Source: Gp13-AA77 sp036521995
Lineage (GTDB): Bacteria; Acidobacteriota; Terriglobia; UBA7540
Assembly: GCA_036521995.1 (NCBI GenBank)
Contig: DATDGR010000191.1
Coordinates: 1 to 5,100, forward strand
Length of the DNA stretch: 5,100 bases
Reading direction: 5' to 3'
A program made the translations under genes and the position numbers. The notes beneath the pieces are model-generated. The model ran no database searches. It was not told the origin of the DNA and saw nothing but the letters and a program-made list of their open reading frames with translations. Below, piece after piece: positions 1-5,033 of the stretch; the stretch's first letter is position 1; each line of letters begins with the position of its first letter.

Positions 1-117
1 CACTTCGAAGCCACGCCGCCGGTGGTTACTGAGCCTGCGCGCCTGAACATGCTCACCGCCATCCGCAGAACGCTGGAGCATGAGCTGAAAACGAATCCGG
101 CGATGCACATCCGATAA
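1..117 (+). CDS. 3' end of an unidentified protein (partial)
   Basis: Frame 1 is open from the window edge to a TAA at 115-117 and gives 38 residues, beginning HFEATPPVV and ending NPAMHIR. The segment LNMLTAIRRTLEHELK looks like an amphipathic helix, as expected of a soluble protein's C-terminus. I do not recognise the family and the rest of the gene lies outside the window. The next gene starts 267 bases later behind its own ribosome-binding site, so the two are probably separate transcription units. That this is coding rests only on the open frame, its protein-like composition and its position at the edge. Confidence 0.5.
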   Translation, partial: HFEATPPVVTEPARLNMLTAIRRTLEHELKTNPAMHIR

Positions 118-223
118 TATTCATGGTCGGCTCCTTTCCCGGCCAGCCTTGGTCGTGGACAACCCCAAGTCTACCGGCGATCCGGAGCCGACGCCGTTAT
201 CTAATCAGACCTCCGTTTCTTGA

Positions 224-264
224 GGTCCGCGGCTTTTCACGTGGCCGAGGGAAAGGCCGCGACC
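224..264 (+). other. Strong leader hairpin, function unknown
   Basis: The arms 228-238 (CGCGGCTTTTC) and 251-261 (GAAAGGCCGCG) pair over 11 bp with a single G-U wobble. After one bulged C at 227, GGT 224-226 pairs with ACC 262-264. The loop is about 12 bases (239-250). No T-run follows on the + strand, so it is not a standard intrinsic terminator. It could be a leader RNA structure, an mRNA-stabilising element or a protein-binding dyad. Confidence 0.45.
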
Positions 265-372
265 GAAAAACACGGGGCGTGTTACCTGTCGTGTCGCTTA
301 CCGATGCCGTAACACTGAGTTGTGAACTTACCTTCGTGCTCGAAGCGGTCCATAATCGCCGCGAACAAACCG

Positions 373-380
373 AAGGAGGA
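373..380 (+). promoter_or_regulatory. Shine-Dalgarno that fixes the start of the repeat protein
   Basis: AAGGAGGA lies 4 bases before ATG 385. This near-perfect site selects 385 over the in-frame ATG at 322, whose extra 21 residues would bury the signal peptide behind a polar extension. Confidence 0.85.
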
Positions 381-384
381 TTCC

Positions 385-1878
385 ATGACGGGCGAGCGAG
401 GAAATCGCGTATGGGCGGCACCGGCGGTTGTCGTGATTCTGATGGTGCTGCCGGCGGCGATCGCCTTACCGGCGCAGACCTTAACCACGCTGCACAGCTT
501 TGACGGCACGGACGGCGCTTATGCCGTGGCGCCGCTCGTCCAGGCTACCGACGGGAACCTCTACGGGACAACCTACGCGGGCGGGGCTAGGAACGATGGG
601 ACCATTTTTAAAATCACCCCAAATGGCACGCTGACAACCCTGCACAGCTTCAATGGTGACCCGGATGGCGAGTGGCCCAGCGGAAGGATGGTCCAGGCCA
701 CCGATGGGGACCTCTACGGGACAACGCTCTACGGCGGAGCCAGCGGTAGCGGTGGCACGGTTTTTAAGATTACCCCGGCGGGCACGCTGACGACGCTTTA
801 CAACTTTTGCTCCCAAAGCGGTTGCACCGACGGCTACGACCCAGATGCCGGGCTGGTTCAGGGTAGTGACGGCAGTTTTTACGGGGCTACCGGTGGTGGC
901 GGAACGGGCGGCGCCTGCAACGGAGGGTGCGTGACAATCTTCAAAATTACCTCGGGGGGCGCGCTGACCACGCTCTACAGCTTTTGCTCCCAGATTGGTT
1001 GCGCGGACGGCAACACGCCTATTGGGCTTATCTGGGCCACCGATGGGAACCTCTACGGCACAACGTCCGCGGGCGGGACCAACAATGAAGGCACGGTGTT
1101 CAAAATCACCCCAAGTGGCACACTGACGACGCTTCACAGCTTCGACAACACGGACGGCAGCGGCCCCTCGGGACTGGTCCAGGCCGCCAATGGGAATTTC
1201 TACGGGACAACGTCCTATGGCGGGGCCAACTCCTGCCTGACCGTCGTCGGCACCTATCTTGGCTGCGGCACGGCTTTCAAAATCACCCCGAACGGCACGC
1301 TGACGACGCTCTACAACTTTTGCTCCCAAAGCGGTTGCACGGACGGTTACAACCCCGCCGCGCTGTTGGTCCGCGCCACCGATGGGAGCGTCTACGGGAC
1401 AAGCGTCTACGGCGGCAGGTCGTCCTGTGATATTAACGGCTTCCTTCTTGGCTGCGGTACGATCTTCAAGATCACGCAAAGCGGCACGCTGACGACGGTG
1501 GTTAGCTTCGAAAGCGTGGACGGCGAGAGCCCCTGGGGCGGGCTCGTTCAGGACACGAATGGGAACTTCTATGGCACAACGTCCTATGGCGGGAACAACG
1601 GGTATGGGAATGGGACGGTTTTCAGCCTGTCGCTAGGTCTGGGCCCGTTTTTGGAAACGCAACCGCCCTTCGGCAAGGTGGGATTGGCCGTCAAGATTCT
1701 GGGGACCAATCTGAAGGGCGCGACCAGCGTCTCCTTTAACGGCACGCCGGCTGTCTTCAAGGTGATCTCGCCTTCCGAAATCGGGGCCACCGTACCGGAC
1801 GGCGCGATCACGGGCACAGTCCAGGTGGTAACGCCCAGCGGCACGCTATCGAGCAACGTGCCCTTCCGGGTCAGGTGA
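385..1878 (+). CDS. Secreted GloVer-repeat protein with C-terminal IPT/TIG domain
   Basis: This is a 497-residue protein. Residues 1-30 form a signal peptide: a charged start (MTGERGNR), a hydrophobic core (about 11-28) and a probable cut after ALPA. Seven repeats of 45-60 residues follow, starting near residues 33, 83, 135, 194, 247, 306 and 369. Each has the pattern LTTLxSF, then GLVQ/LVQATDGN, then (L/F)YGTT, then GTxFKITPxGT. This matches the GloVer repeat (TIGR03803) known from Gloeobacter, Verrucomicrobia and Acidobacteria. Seven such units suggest a seven-bladed beta-propeller (inference). Residues about 418-497 (PPFGKVG, VKILGTNLKGATSVSFNG, TVPDGAITGTVQVVTPSG) form an IPT/TIG immunoglobulin-like domain. 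Twelve cysteines occur as six close pairs in repeats 3-6. The protein is probably exported and attached to, or released from, the cell surface. Its ligand is unknown and I see no catalytic motif. It appears to be a single-gene unit. Confidence 0.88.
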   Translation: MTGERGNRVWAAPAVVVILMVLPAAIALPAQTLTTLHSFDGTDGAYAVAPLVQATDGNLYGTTYAGGARNDGTIFKITPNGTLTTLHSFNGDPDGEWPSGRMVQATDGDLYGTTLYGGASGSGGTVFKITPAGTLTTLYNFCSQSGCTDGYDPDAGLVQGSDGSFYGATGGGGTGGACNGGCVTIFKITSGGALTTLYSFCSQIGCADGNTPIGLIWATDGNLYGTTSAGGTNNEGTVFKITPSGTLTTLHSFDNTDGSGPSGLVQAANGNFYGTTSYGGANSCLTVVGTYLGCGTAFKITPNGTLTTLYNFCSQSGCTDGYNPAALLVRATDGSVYGTSVYGGRSSCDINGFLLGCGTIFKITQSGTLTTVVSFESVDGESPWGGLVQDTNGNFYGTTSYGGNNGYGNGTVFSLSLGLGPFLETQPPFGKVGLAVKILGTNLKGATSVSFNGTPAVFKVISPSEIGATVPDGAITGTVQVVTPSGTLSSNVPFRVR

Positions 1879-1901
1879 GGGGGCTGTGCACCCAGCCGCT
1901 G

Positions 1902-1972
1902 GATTCCCGCCCTTCGACAGGCTCAGACCTTGGCCTGAGCGGAGCGAATGGGGCAGGCTCTTCGCGGGAATG
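1902..1972. repeat. REP-like nested palindromic repeat
   Basis: The outer arms ATTCCCGC (1903-1910) and GCGGGAAT (1964-1971) are perfect inverted repeats. Inside them, TTCGACAGGCTCAG (1913-1926) faces CTGAGCGGAGCGAA (1935-1948), pairing at 10 of 14 positions. Both modules resemble widespread bacterial extragenic palindromes of the 'ATTCCCGC...GCGGGAATGAC' and 'TTCGACAGGCTCAG' types. It begins 24 bases after the stop of the repeat-protein gene and may protect that mRNA's 3' end or act as a weak terminator, although no T-run follows. Confidence 0.65.
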
Positions 1973-2021
1973 ACCATTGGGCGACGCGCCAATTGGGTCG
2001 AGGCGCTGCGCCCCAGCACCG

Positions 2022-2045
2022 TAACCCCCGCGGAAGCGGGGGCCC
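2022..2045. repeat. Short GC palindrome of the same extragenic-repeat type
   Basis: CCCCCGC (2025-2031) and GCGGGGG (2036-2042) form a perfect 7-bp stem around a GGAA loop, flanked by TAA and CCCAGG. It looks like a GC-rich variant of the common palindrome with arms CCCGCGAAAGCGGG. It lies about 50 bases downstream of the nested palindrome, making a two-unit cluster. Confidence 0.55.
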
Positions 2046-2098
2046 AGGCCTTGCGCTGTCGTTCGCGGACACCCGGCCGGGGCGGCCTGCGATTCTCC

Positions 2099-2133
2099 TT
2101 GACAGGCGATTCCGGTATAGCATAGTTTATAAT
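2099..2133 (+). promoter_or_regulatory. Promoter-like AT-rich patch with non-standard spacing
   Basis: A perfect TTGACA (2099-2104) and a perfect TATAAT (2128-2133) are present, but 23 bases separate them instead of 16-18. The only hexamer at normal spacing is CATAGT (2121-2126, 16-base spacer, 4 of 6 matches). The patch is markedly AT-rich against its GC-rich surroundings. It might have driven the possible remnant frame at 2153, or it may be chance. Confidence 0.25.
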
Positions 2134-2152
2134 ACTTGAGATATATTTCGCT

Positions 2153-2347
2153 TTGAGCCTGGCCGAAGGGGAGTGTGATTCAGATCAGCCGGGCTGGGAT
2201 TTCCTCTTGTTTCTGGTCACCATGCTCGCTCACTTCCAACAAAAAGGCGGCGCGAAAGTGCGACTGGCAGCGAGAATGCGCGCGGACAAATCGCTCGCCT
2301 GGAAGAGGGGAGGCTGGAGGGCATCCGGCAGGAACATCGAATTATGA
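2153..2347 (+). pseudogene. Possible decayed remnant of a REP-associated transposase C-terminus
   Basis: A 64-codon frame begins with TTG 2153, has no ribosome-binding site and ends at TGA 2345. Residues about 35-51 (KVRLAARMRADKSLAWK) resemble, from memory, the C-terminal segment of REP-associated tyrosine transposases (K..LA..LR..T..T..WIA). The rest of that motif (the RL.MG part) is missing. The nearby REP-like palindromes make this attractive, but the match is short and the frame could equally be non-coding. Confidence 0.2.
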
Positions 2348-2357
2348 ACGAACGAAC

Positions 2358-2471
2358 CCAGCGACTTGCAGAAAATAAAGCAGATACCATTTTTGGAATT
2401 TTCGAGAACCCAGCATCTTATTGAAAGCAAATAGACTTATGTGCATAAATCCAGCGACTTGCTGATAATAA
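2358..2471 (+). repeat. Degenerate direct repeat, two clear copies and one poor copy
   Basis: The 21-base segment starting CCAGCGACTTGC at 2358-2378 recurs at 2451-2471 with two mismatches. A poorer copy, CCAGCATCTTATTGAA, begins at 2410 between them. Start-to-start distances are 52 and 41 bases. Spacers differ in length and sequence, so this is not a CRISPR array. Its identity is unknown. Confidence 0.5.
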
Positions 2472-2636
2472 GATCCTTACGCCGTAAAGAGGGGTCGAAA
2501 AACAGCGGCCAACATTGATTTTCGGGGCAAAAGCGGCGGTTTTGGCCGTCCGCCTCCCGGACCGGGGGCAGCGCCTTTCACAGGCTTATGAAAACAAAGG
2601 CATCATGGCTGCGGAAAGTATCGGTCAGATAGGAGC

Positions 2637-2653
2637 GGCCTGACGATCAGGCC
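2637..2653. repeat. Perfect short palindrome upstream of the ATPase gene
   Basis: GGCCTGA (2637-2643) and TCAGGCC (2647-2653) are perfect inverted repeats around a 3-base centre, about 170 bases before ATG 2824. It could be an operator-like dyad or a short hairpin. No T-run follows. Confidence 0.35.
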
Positions 2654-2823
2654 AGGAAGACGCCTTTAGAATCAGTGTGATACGAAATCGCTTCTGGCCG
2701 TTGCCGGTCGCTGAGAAATGGAGAGCTCAGGCCGGGCCAACGGCGCTAAAATCAGCGGATGGTCAAGTAAGCGTCAACTTCCGGTCGGCTTCCGCTCCGC
2801 CATCTGCTGGGAAGGGTCATCGC

Positions 2824-3594
2824 ATGACCGACGACCAAGCCTATATCCGATTCGTCCACGTCTCCAAGGCATTCGGCGACCAGCCCGTGCTGGAGGACAT
2901 CAGCTTCGACGTCCGGCGGGGCGAAATGGTGGTGGTGATGGGCAAGAGCGGCGTGGGCAAGAGTGTGATACTCAAGCATCTCATGGGCTTTTTGCAGCCC
3001 GACTCCGGCGAGGTATGGGTGGCGGGACGCGAGGTCTCGCGGCTCCCCGAGCGTGAACTGCTGGATGTGCGGCGCTCGGTGACCATGGTATTCCAGTCGG
3101 GGGCGCTGTTCGACTCGCTGACCGTGGCTGAAAACGTGGCCTATCCCATGCGCGAGAGCGCGCTGCGCAACCAGCCCATACCCGAGGACCAGATTCAGGC
3201 GCGGGTGGACGAACTGCTTGGCCTGGTGGAGATCAGCGAGACTCGCGACCTGATGCCTTCGGACTTGAGCACCGGCATGAAGCGCGCCGTGGCCATCGCG
3301 CGGGCGCTGGCGGCCGAGCCCGAGGGCATCCTGTATGACGAACCCACCACGATGGTGGATCCGGTGATGGCCGCCACGGTCGGCGACCTGATTTTGAAGC
3401 TCAAGCGCCAGACCGGTCTCACCTCCGTGGTAGTAACGCACGACGTGAGGCTGGCGCGCAAACTGGCCGACCGGGTGGTGTTCCTGGTGGACGGCCGGGT
3501 GGCGTTTTTCGGTTCCGTCCGCGAGATGGATGAGTGCGAAGATCCCATGGTACAGGCATTCATCTATCTCGATGAAACCCCGCTGTTGGCATAA
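2824..3594 (+). CDS. mlaF: MlaF-like ABC transporter ATP-binding protein
   Basis: This is a 256-residue nucleotide-binding subunit. It shows Walker A GKSGVGKS (40-47), Q-loop Gln91 in VFQSGALFDSLTVAENVAYPM, an ABC signature LSTGM (148-152, usually LSGGx), Walker B GILYDE (168-173, with D172 and catalytic E173), a D-loop MVDP (177-180, usually GLDP) and the H-switch His206 in VVVTHD. The GALFDSLTVxENVAxP segment and the length are typical of MlaF/Ttg2A, which powers phospholipid transport between inner and outer membranes with MlaE and MlaD. Neither partner lies beside it here. ATG 2824 is chosen because GGGAAGGG (2809-2816) precedes it and the protein then starts like its family. The frame is open back to GTG 2677, but those 49 residues look non-coding. 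It probably shares a transcript with the following gene, 21 bases downstream. ATPase identity is near certain; the Mla assignment is likely. Confidence 0.85.
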   Translation: MTDDQAYIRFVHVSKAFGDQPVLEDISFDVRRGEMVVVMGKSGVGKSVILKHLMGFLQPDSGEVWVAGREVSRLPERELLDVRRSVTMVFQSGALFDSLTVAENVAYPMRESALRNQPIPEDQIQARVDELLGLVEISETRDLMPSDLSTGMKRAVAIARALAAEPEGILYDEPTTMVDPVMAATVGDLILKLKRQTGLTSVVVTHDVRLARKLADRVVFLVDGRVAFFGSVREMDECEDPMVQAFIYLDETPLLA

Positions 3595-3615
3595 CAAGTT
3601 CCGCGGCTCCTTGGC

Positions 3616-4374
3616 ATGAAATCCAAGCAGGCCATGACGCTCGACCGGCTGCTTTCGCGCTACGGCGTCGCCTCGCGGTCGGACGCGCGGCAGGCGATCA
3701 CAGGGGGGCGCGTGCGGGTGAACGGCGGCGTCCAGCGCGATCCGGAGTGCTGGGTGACGCCCGGCAAGGATCAGGTACAACTGGACGGCAACCGCCTGCG
3801 GCCCCAGCGCAAGGTGTGTCTGCTCTTCTACAAGCCCAAGGGCGTGATTGTGAGTCACGGTGATCCGGGAGGGCGAAAGACGATCTACGATTACTTGGGC
3901 GGCCAGACGCCGGGAAAGCCGGCCTGGCTCTCACCGGTAGGCCGGCTCGACAAAGACACTTCGGGATTGCTGCTGGTGACCAACGACACCGAGGTTGCCC
4001 ATTTTGTGACCAGCCCCGCGTCCAGAGTGCCAAAGACGTACTTGGCGAAGGTCAGTGGCCTGATGGACGACGAGACCATCGGCCGCCTGGCGGGTGGCGT
4101 CCGCATGAAGCGCGGGGACGAGGCCCAGCCGCTCTCCGTCCGGCGTATGGAGGATCGCGGCAAGTACACGTGGCTGGAAGTCGTGCTGACCGAGGGCAAA
4201 AATCGCGAGGTGCGCCGCATGGTGGAGGCCGTGGGCTTCAAGGTGTTGAAGCTCGTTCGCACCGCCATTGGACCCTTAACGCTGGCGGGACTCGAAGTAG
4301 GCCGGTCGAGGGTACTTACAGACCGGGAAATCTCGGCCTTGCGGAGGTCGGTGGCATCTATCGATGGCATCTAA
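3616..4374 (+). CDS. rRNA pseudouridine synthase, RsuA/RluB family
   Basis: This is a 252-residue enzyme that isomerises a uridine in ribosomal RNA to pseudouridine. An N-terminal S4 RNA-binding domain (about 8-50: TLDRLLSRYGVASRSDARQAI, VRVNG) is followed by the catalytic domain with YKPKGV (72-77). The active-site motif GRLDKDTSGLLLVTND carries the catalytic Asp112, and the family motif EGKNREVRRM (193-202) lies near the C-terminus. The YKPKGV and DPGGRK segments look closest to RluB (23S rRNA helix 80 region), while TSP...KTYLAKV also recalls RsuA, so the exact target is not settled. ATG 3616 gives MKSKQAMTLDR. ATG 3634 would start at MTLDR and is a reasonable alternative, since neither has a strong ribosome-binding site. 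It follows the ATPase by 21 bases, suggesting co-transcription. Confidence 0.93.
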   Translation: MKSKQAMTLDRLLSRYGVASRSDARQAITGGRVRVNGGVQRDPECWVTPGKDQVQLDGNRLRPQRKVCLLFYKPKGVIVSHGDPGGRKTIYDYLGGQTPGKPAWLSPVGRLDKDTSGLLLVTNDTEVAHFVTSPASRVPKTYLAKVSGLMDDETIGRLAGGVRMKRGDEAQPLSVRRMEDRGKYTWLEVVLTEGKNREVRRMVEAVGFKVLKLVRTAIGPLTLAGLEVGRSRVLTDREISALRRSVASIDGI

Positions 4375-4438
4375 TCGATCAGGTTCCGCCTACCTACGGC
4401 GCAATTCGCAAGTCGCAGGGTCCGGACCTGCTGTGACG

Positions 4439-4447
4439 TGCTATAAT
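4439..4447 (+). promoter_or_regulatory. Extended -10 promoter of the tmRNA gene
   Basis: TGCTATAAT combines the TGn extension (4439-4441) with a perfect TATAAT (4442-4447). The -35 position (about 4419-4424, GGTCCG) is poor, which suits an extended -10 promoter. Transcription would start near 4454, leaving about 10 bases of 5' leader to be removed, normally by RNase P, before G4465. An imperfect dyad GCAGG (4415-4419)/CCTGC (4427-4431) overlaps the -35 region. Confidence 0.7.
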
Positions 4448-4464
4448 GACATCTGGTTGTTTGT

Positions 4465-4835
4465 GGGGGCGTACCGGTTTCGACGGGAGCCGTTGCGCTT
4501 AGAAGGCATGCCGGGGGCCACACCACCCGTAATCGGCGTGGAACATACAACTGCCAACACGCAGTTTGCTCTCGCTGCCTAATTAGGGCGGCGCGTCTCC
4601 TTCACCCGGCCCGCCGGGTGGAACGAGATGTCATCAAAGCGGGCTGGTCCGGGGCTTCCCGTCTGAAAGCTTCGGGCGAGACTCTCGCGTCAGCGAGGGG
4701 ATCAGGCTAGCCGGCGGTTCGTTCTTGCCCGCTCCTTAGGGCCGTCGGCGAAAGCTGAAAGCGAACGGGACAAGCATGTAGGCTTCTAACCGTAAAGCTT
4801 TTCGGACGGGGGTTCGACTCCCCCCGCCTCCACCA
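4465..4835 (+). ncRNA. ssrA: tmRNA (transfer-messenger RNA), complete
   Basis: tmRNA rescues ribosomes stalled on broken mRNAs and tags the unfinished protein for proteolysis. The 5' end GGGGGCG (4465-4471) pairs over 7 bp with CGCCTCC (4825-4831), followed by discriminator A4832 and an encoded CCA (4833-4835). The third pair is G4467-U4829, the alanine-identity G-U. The conserved CCGGTTTCGACGGG follows the 5' stem. The T arm is GGGGG (4808-4812), loop TTCGACT, CCCCC (4820-4824). Long-range helix P2 is visible: TTAGAAG (4499-4505) with CTTCTAA (4783-4789), extended by 4506-4511 with 4774-4779. A perfect 7-bp hairpin (CACCCGG 4603-4609 / CCGGGTG 4614-4620) follows the tag frame, as expected for a pseudoknot stem. 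The 371-base length is typical of the one-piece form. No clear terminator follows. Confidence 0.97.
4553..4582 (+). other. tmRNA proteolysis-tag reading frame, ANTQFALAA
   Basis: Resume codon GCC (4553-4555) starts the frame A-N-T-Q-F-A-L-A-A, ended by TAA at 4580-4582. The A-N start and ALAA end match the known tag pattern, in which the terminal ALAA is read by ClpXP/ClpAP-type proteases. The tag is nine encoded residues, with the charged alanine of tmRNA itself added first. Confidence 0.9.
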
Positions 4836-5007
4836 TTTAAGTTGTTCATTGTCAGTAGCTTGAAGCACTCCATTGTTCCTTGCAGCTCTGAAATGACGCC
4901 CGAGTACGCTTGCTTCATCCGGCCGGAATCTGAACCTAAGTACTGCCGTTCGCAAATAAAGTGACGTATTATTTGACGCATGGGCTGAGGTGTTTCTGAT
5001 ACGCTTA

Positions 5008-5033
5008 GCATCGAGGGGGTGCCCTCTCGATGC
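5008..5033 (+). promoter_or_regulatory. Hairpin that sequesters the transposase start codon and ribosome-binding site
   Basis: GCATCGAGGGGG (5008-5019) pairs with CCCTCTCGATGC (5022-5033), with one G-U wobble and a small loop (about 4 bases once the closing pair opens). The left arm contains the only purine-rich Shine-Dalgarno candidate (GAGGGGG, 5013-5019) and the right arm contains ATG 5030-5032. Folding would therefore hide both and lower transposase translation. Restricting transposase synthesis this way is known in other insertion sequences; applying it here is inference. Confidence 0.55.

Larger units (their letters stand above)
118..384 (+). other. Non-coding leader between the partial gene and the repeat protein
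   Basis: This 267-base stretch has no convincing gene. A 126-codon frame starting at 123 is arginine- and proline-rich, lacks a ribosome-binding site and overlaps the next gene, so I treat it as chance. The stretch contains a strong hairpin (224-264), a smaller one (AACAC 269-273 with GTGTT 279-283), a possible -10 box CATAAT at 351-356 with only a weak TTACCT (328-333) as -35, and the Shine-Dalgarno of the following gene. I do not recognise a known riboswitch. Confidence 0.5.
1879..2823. other. Long gene-poor spacer with repeats and probable remnants
   Basis: This stretch of about 945 bases has no convincing intact gene on either strand. All open frames in it are short and lack ribosome-binding sites. 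The left part (1900-2045) carries REP-like palindromes. A small AT-rich patch sits at 2116-2150. The middle (2153-2347) may hold a decayed coding remnant. 2358-2471 has a degenerate repeated motif. For 2472-2636 I see only weak dyads, such as CGGCCAA 2506-2512 with TTGGCCG 2542-2548. A tight palindrome at 2637-2653 precedes the ATPase gene. Confidence 0.6.

Noticed and set aside
123..503. A 126-codon + strand frame
   Set aside because: It overlaps the well-supported secreted protein, has low-complexity arginine/glycine-rich composition and lacks a ribosome-binding site.
481..1479. A 332-codon minus-strand frame
   Set aside because: It is antisense to the GloVer repeats and its periodicity simply mirrors them. 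The + strand frame has the signal peptide, ribosome-binding site and domain matches.
2179..2424. An open frame with a coiled-coil-like stretch (RLEEGRLEGIRQEHRIM, then NERTQRLAENK)
   Set aside because: No start codon occurs before an internal ATG at 2344, there is no ribosome-binding site, and the family is not recognisable. It is probably chance, though it overlaps the possible transposase remnant.
2358..2471. CRISPR array
   Set aside because: There are only two good copies and one poor copy, spacings are unequal (52 and 41 bases), and there are no cas genes in the window.
2752..3858. A 368-codon minus-strand frame, histidine-rich
   Set aside because: It is antisense to the ATPase and the start of the synthase, whose motifs are unmistakable on the + strand. 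Long antisense frames are common in GC-rich DNA.
4364..4582. A 72-codon + strand frame ending in ...ANTQFALAA
   Set aside because: It runs through the tmRNA promoter and 5' domain and merely shares the frame of the tag. It has no ribosome-binding site and crosses a structured RNA.
4836..4961. Short open frame (about 40 residues, ending YCRSQIK) directly after the tmRNA
   Set aside because: It has no start codon except an internal ATG at about 4891, no ribosome-binding site, and it would cross the proposed IS border.
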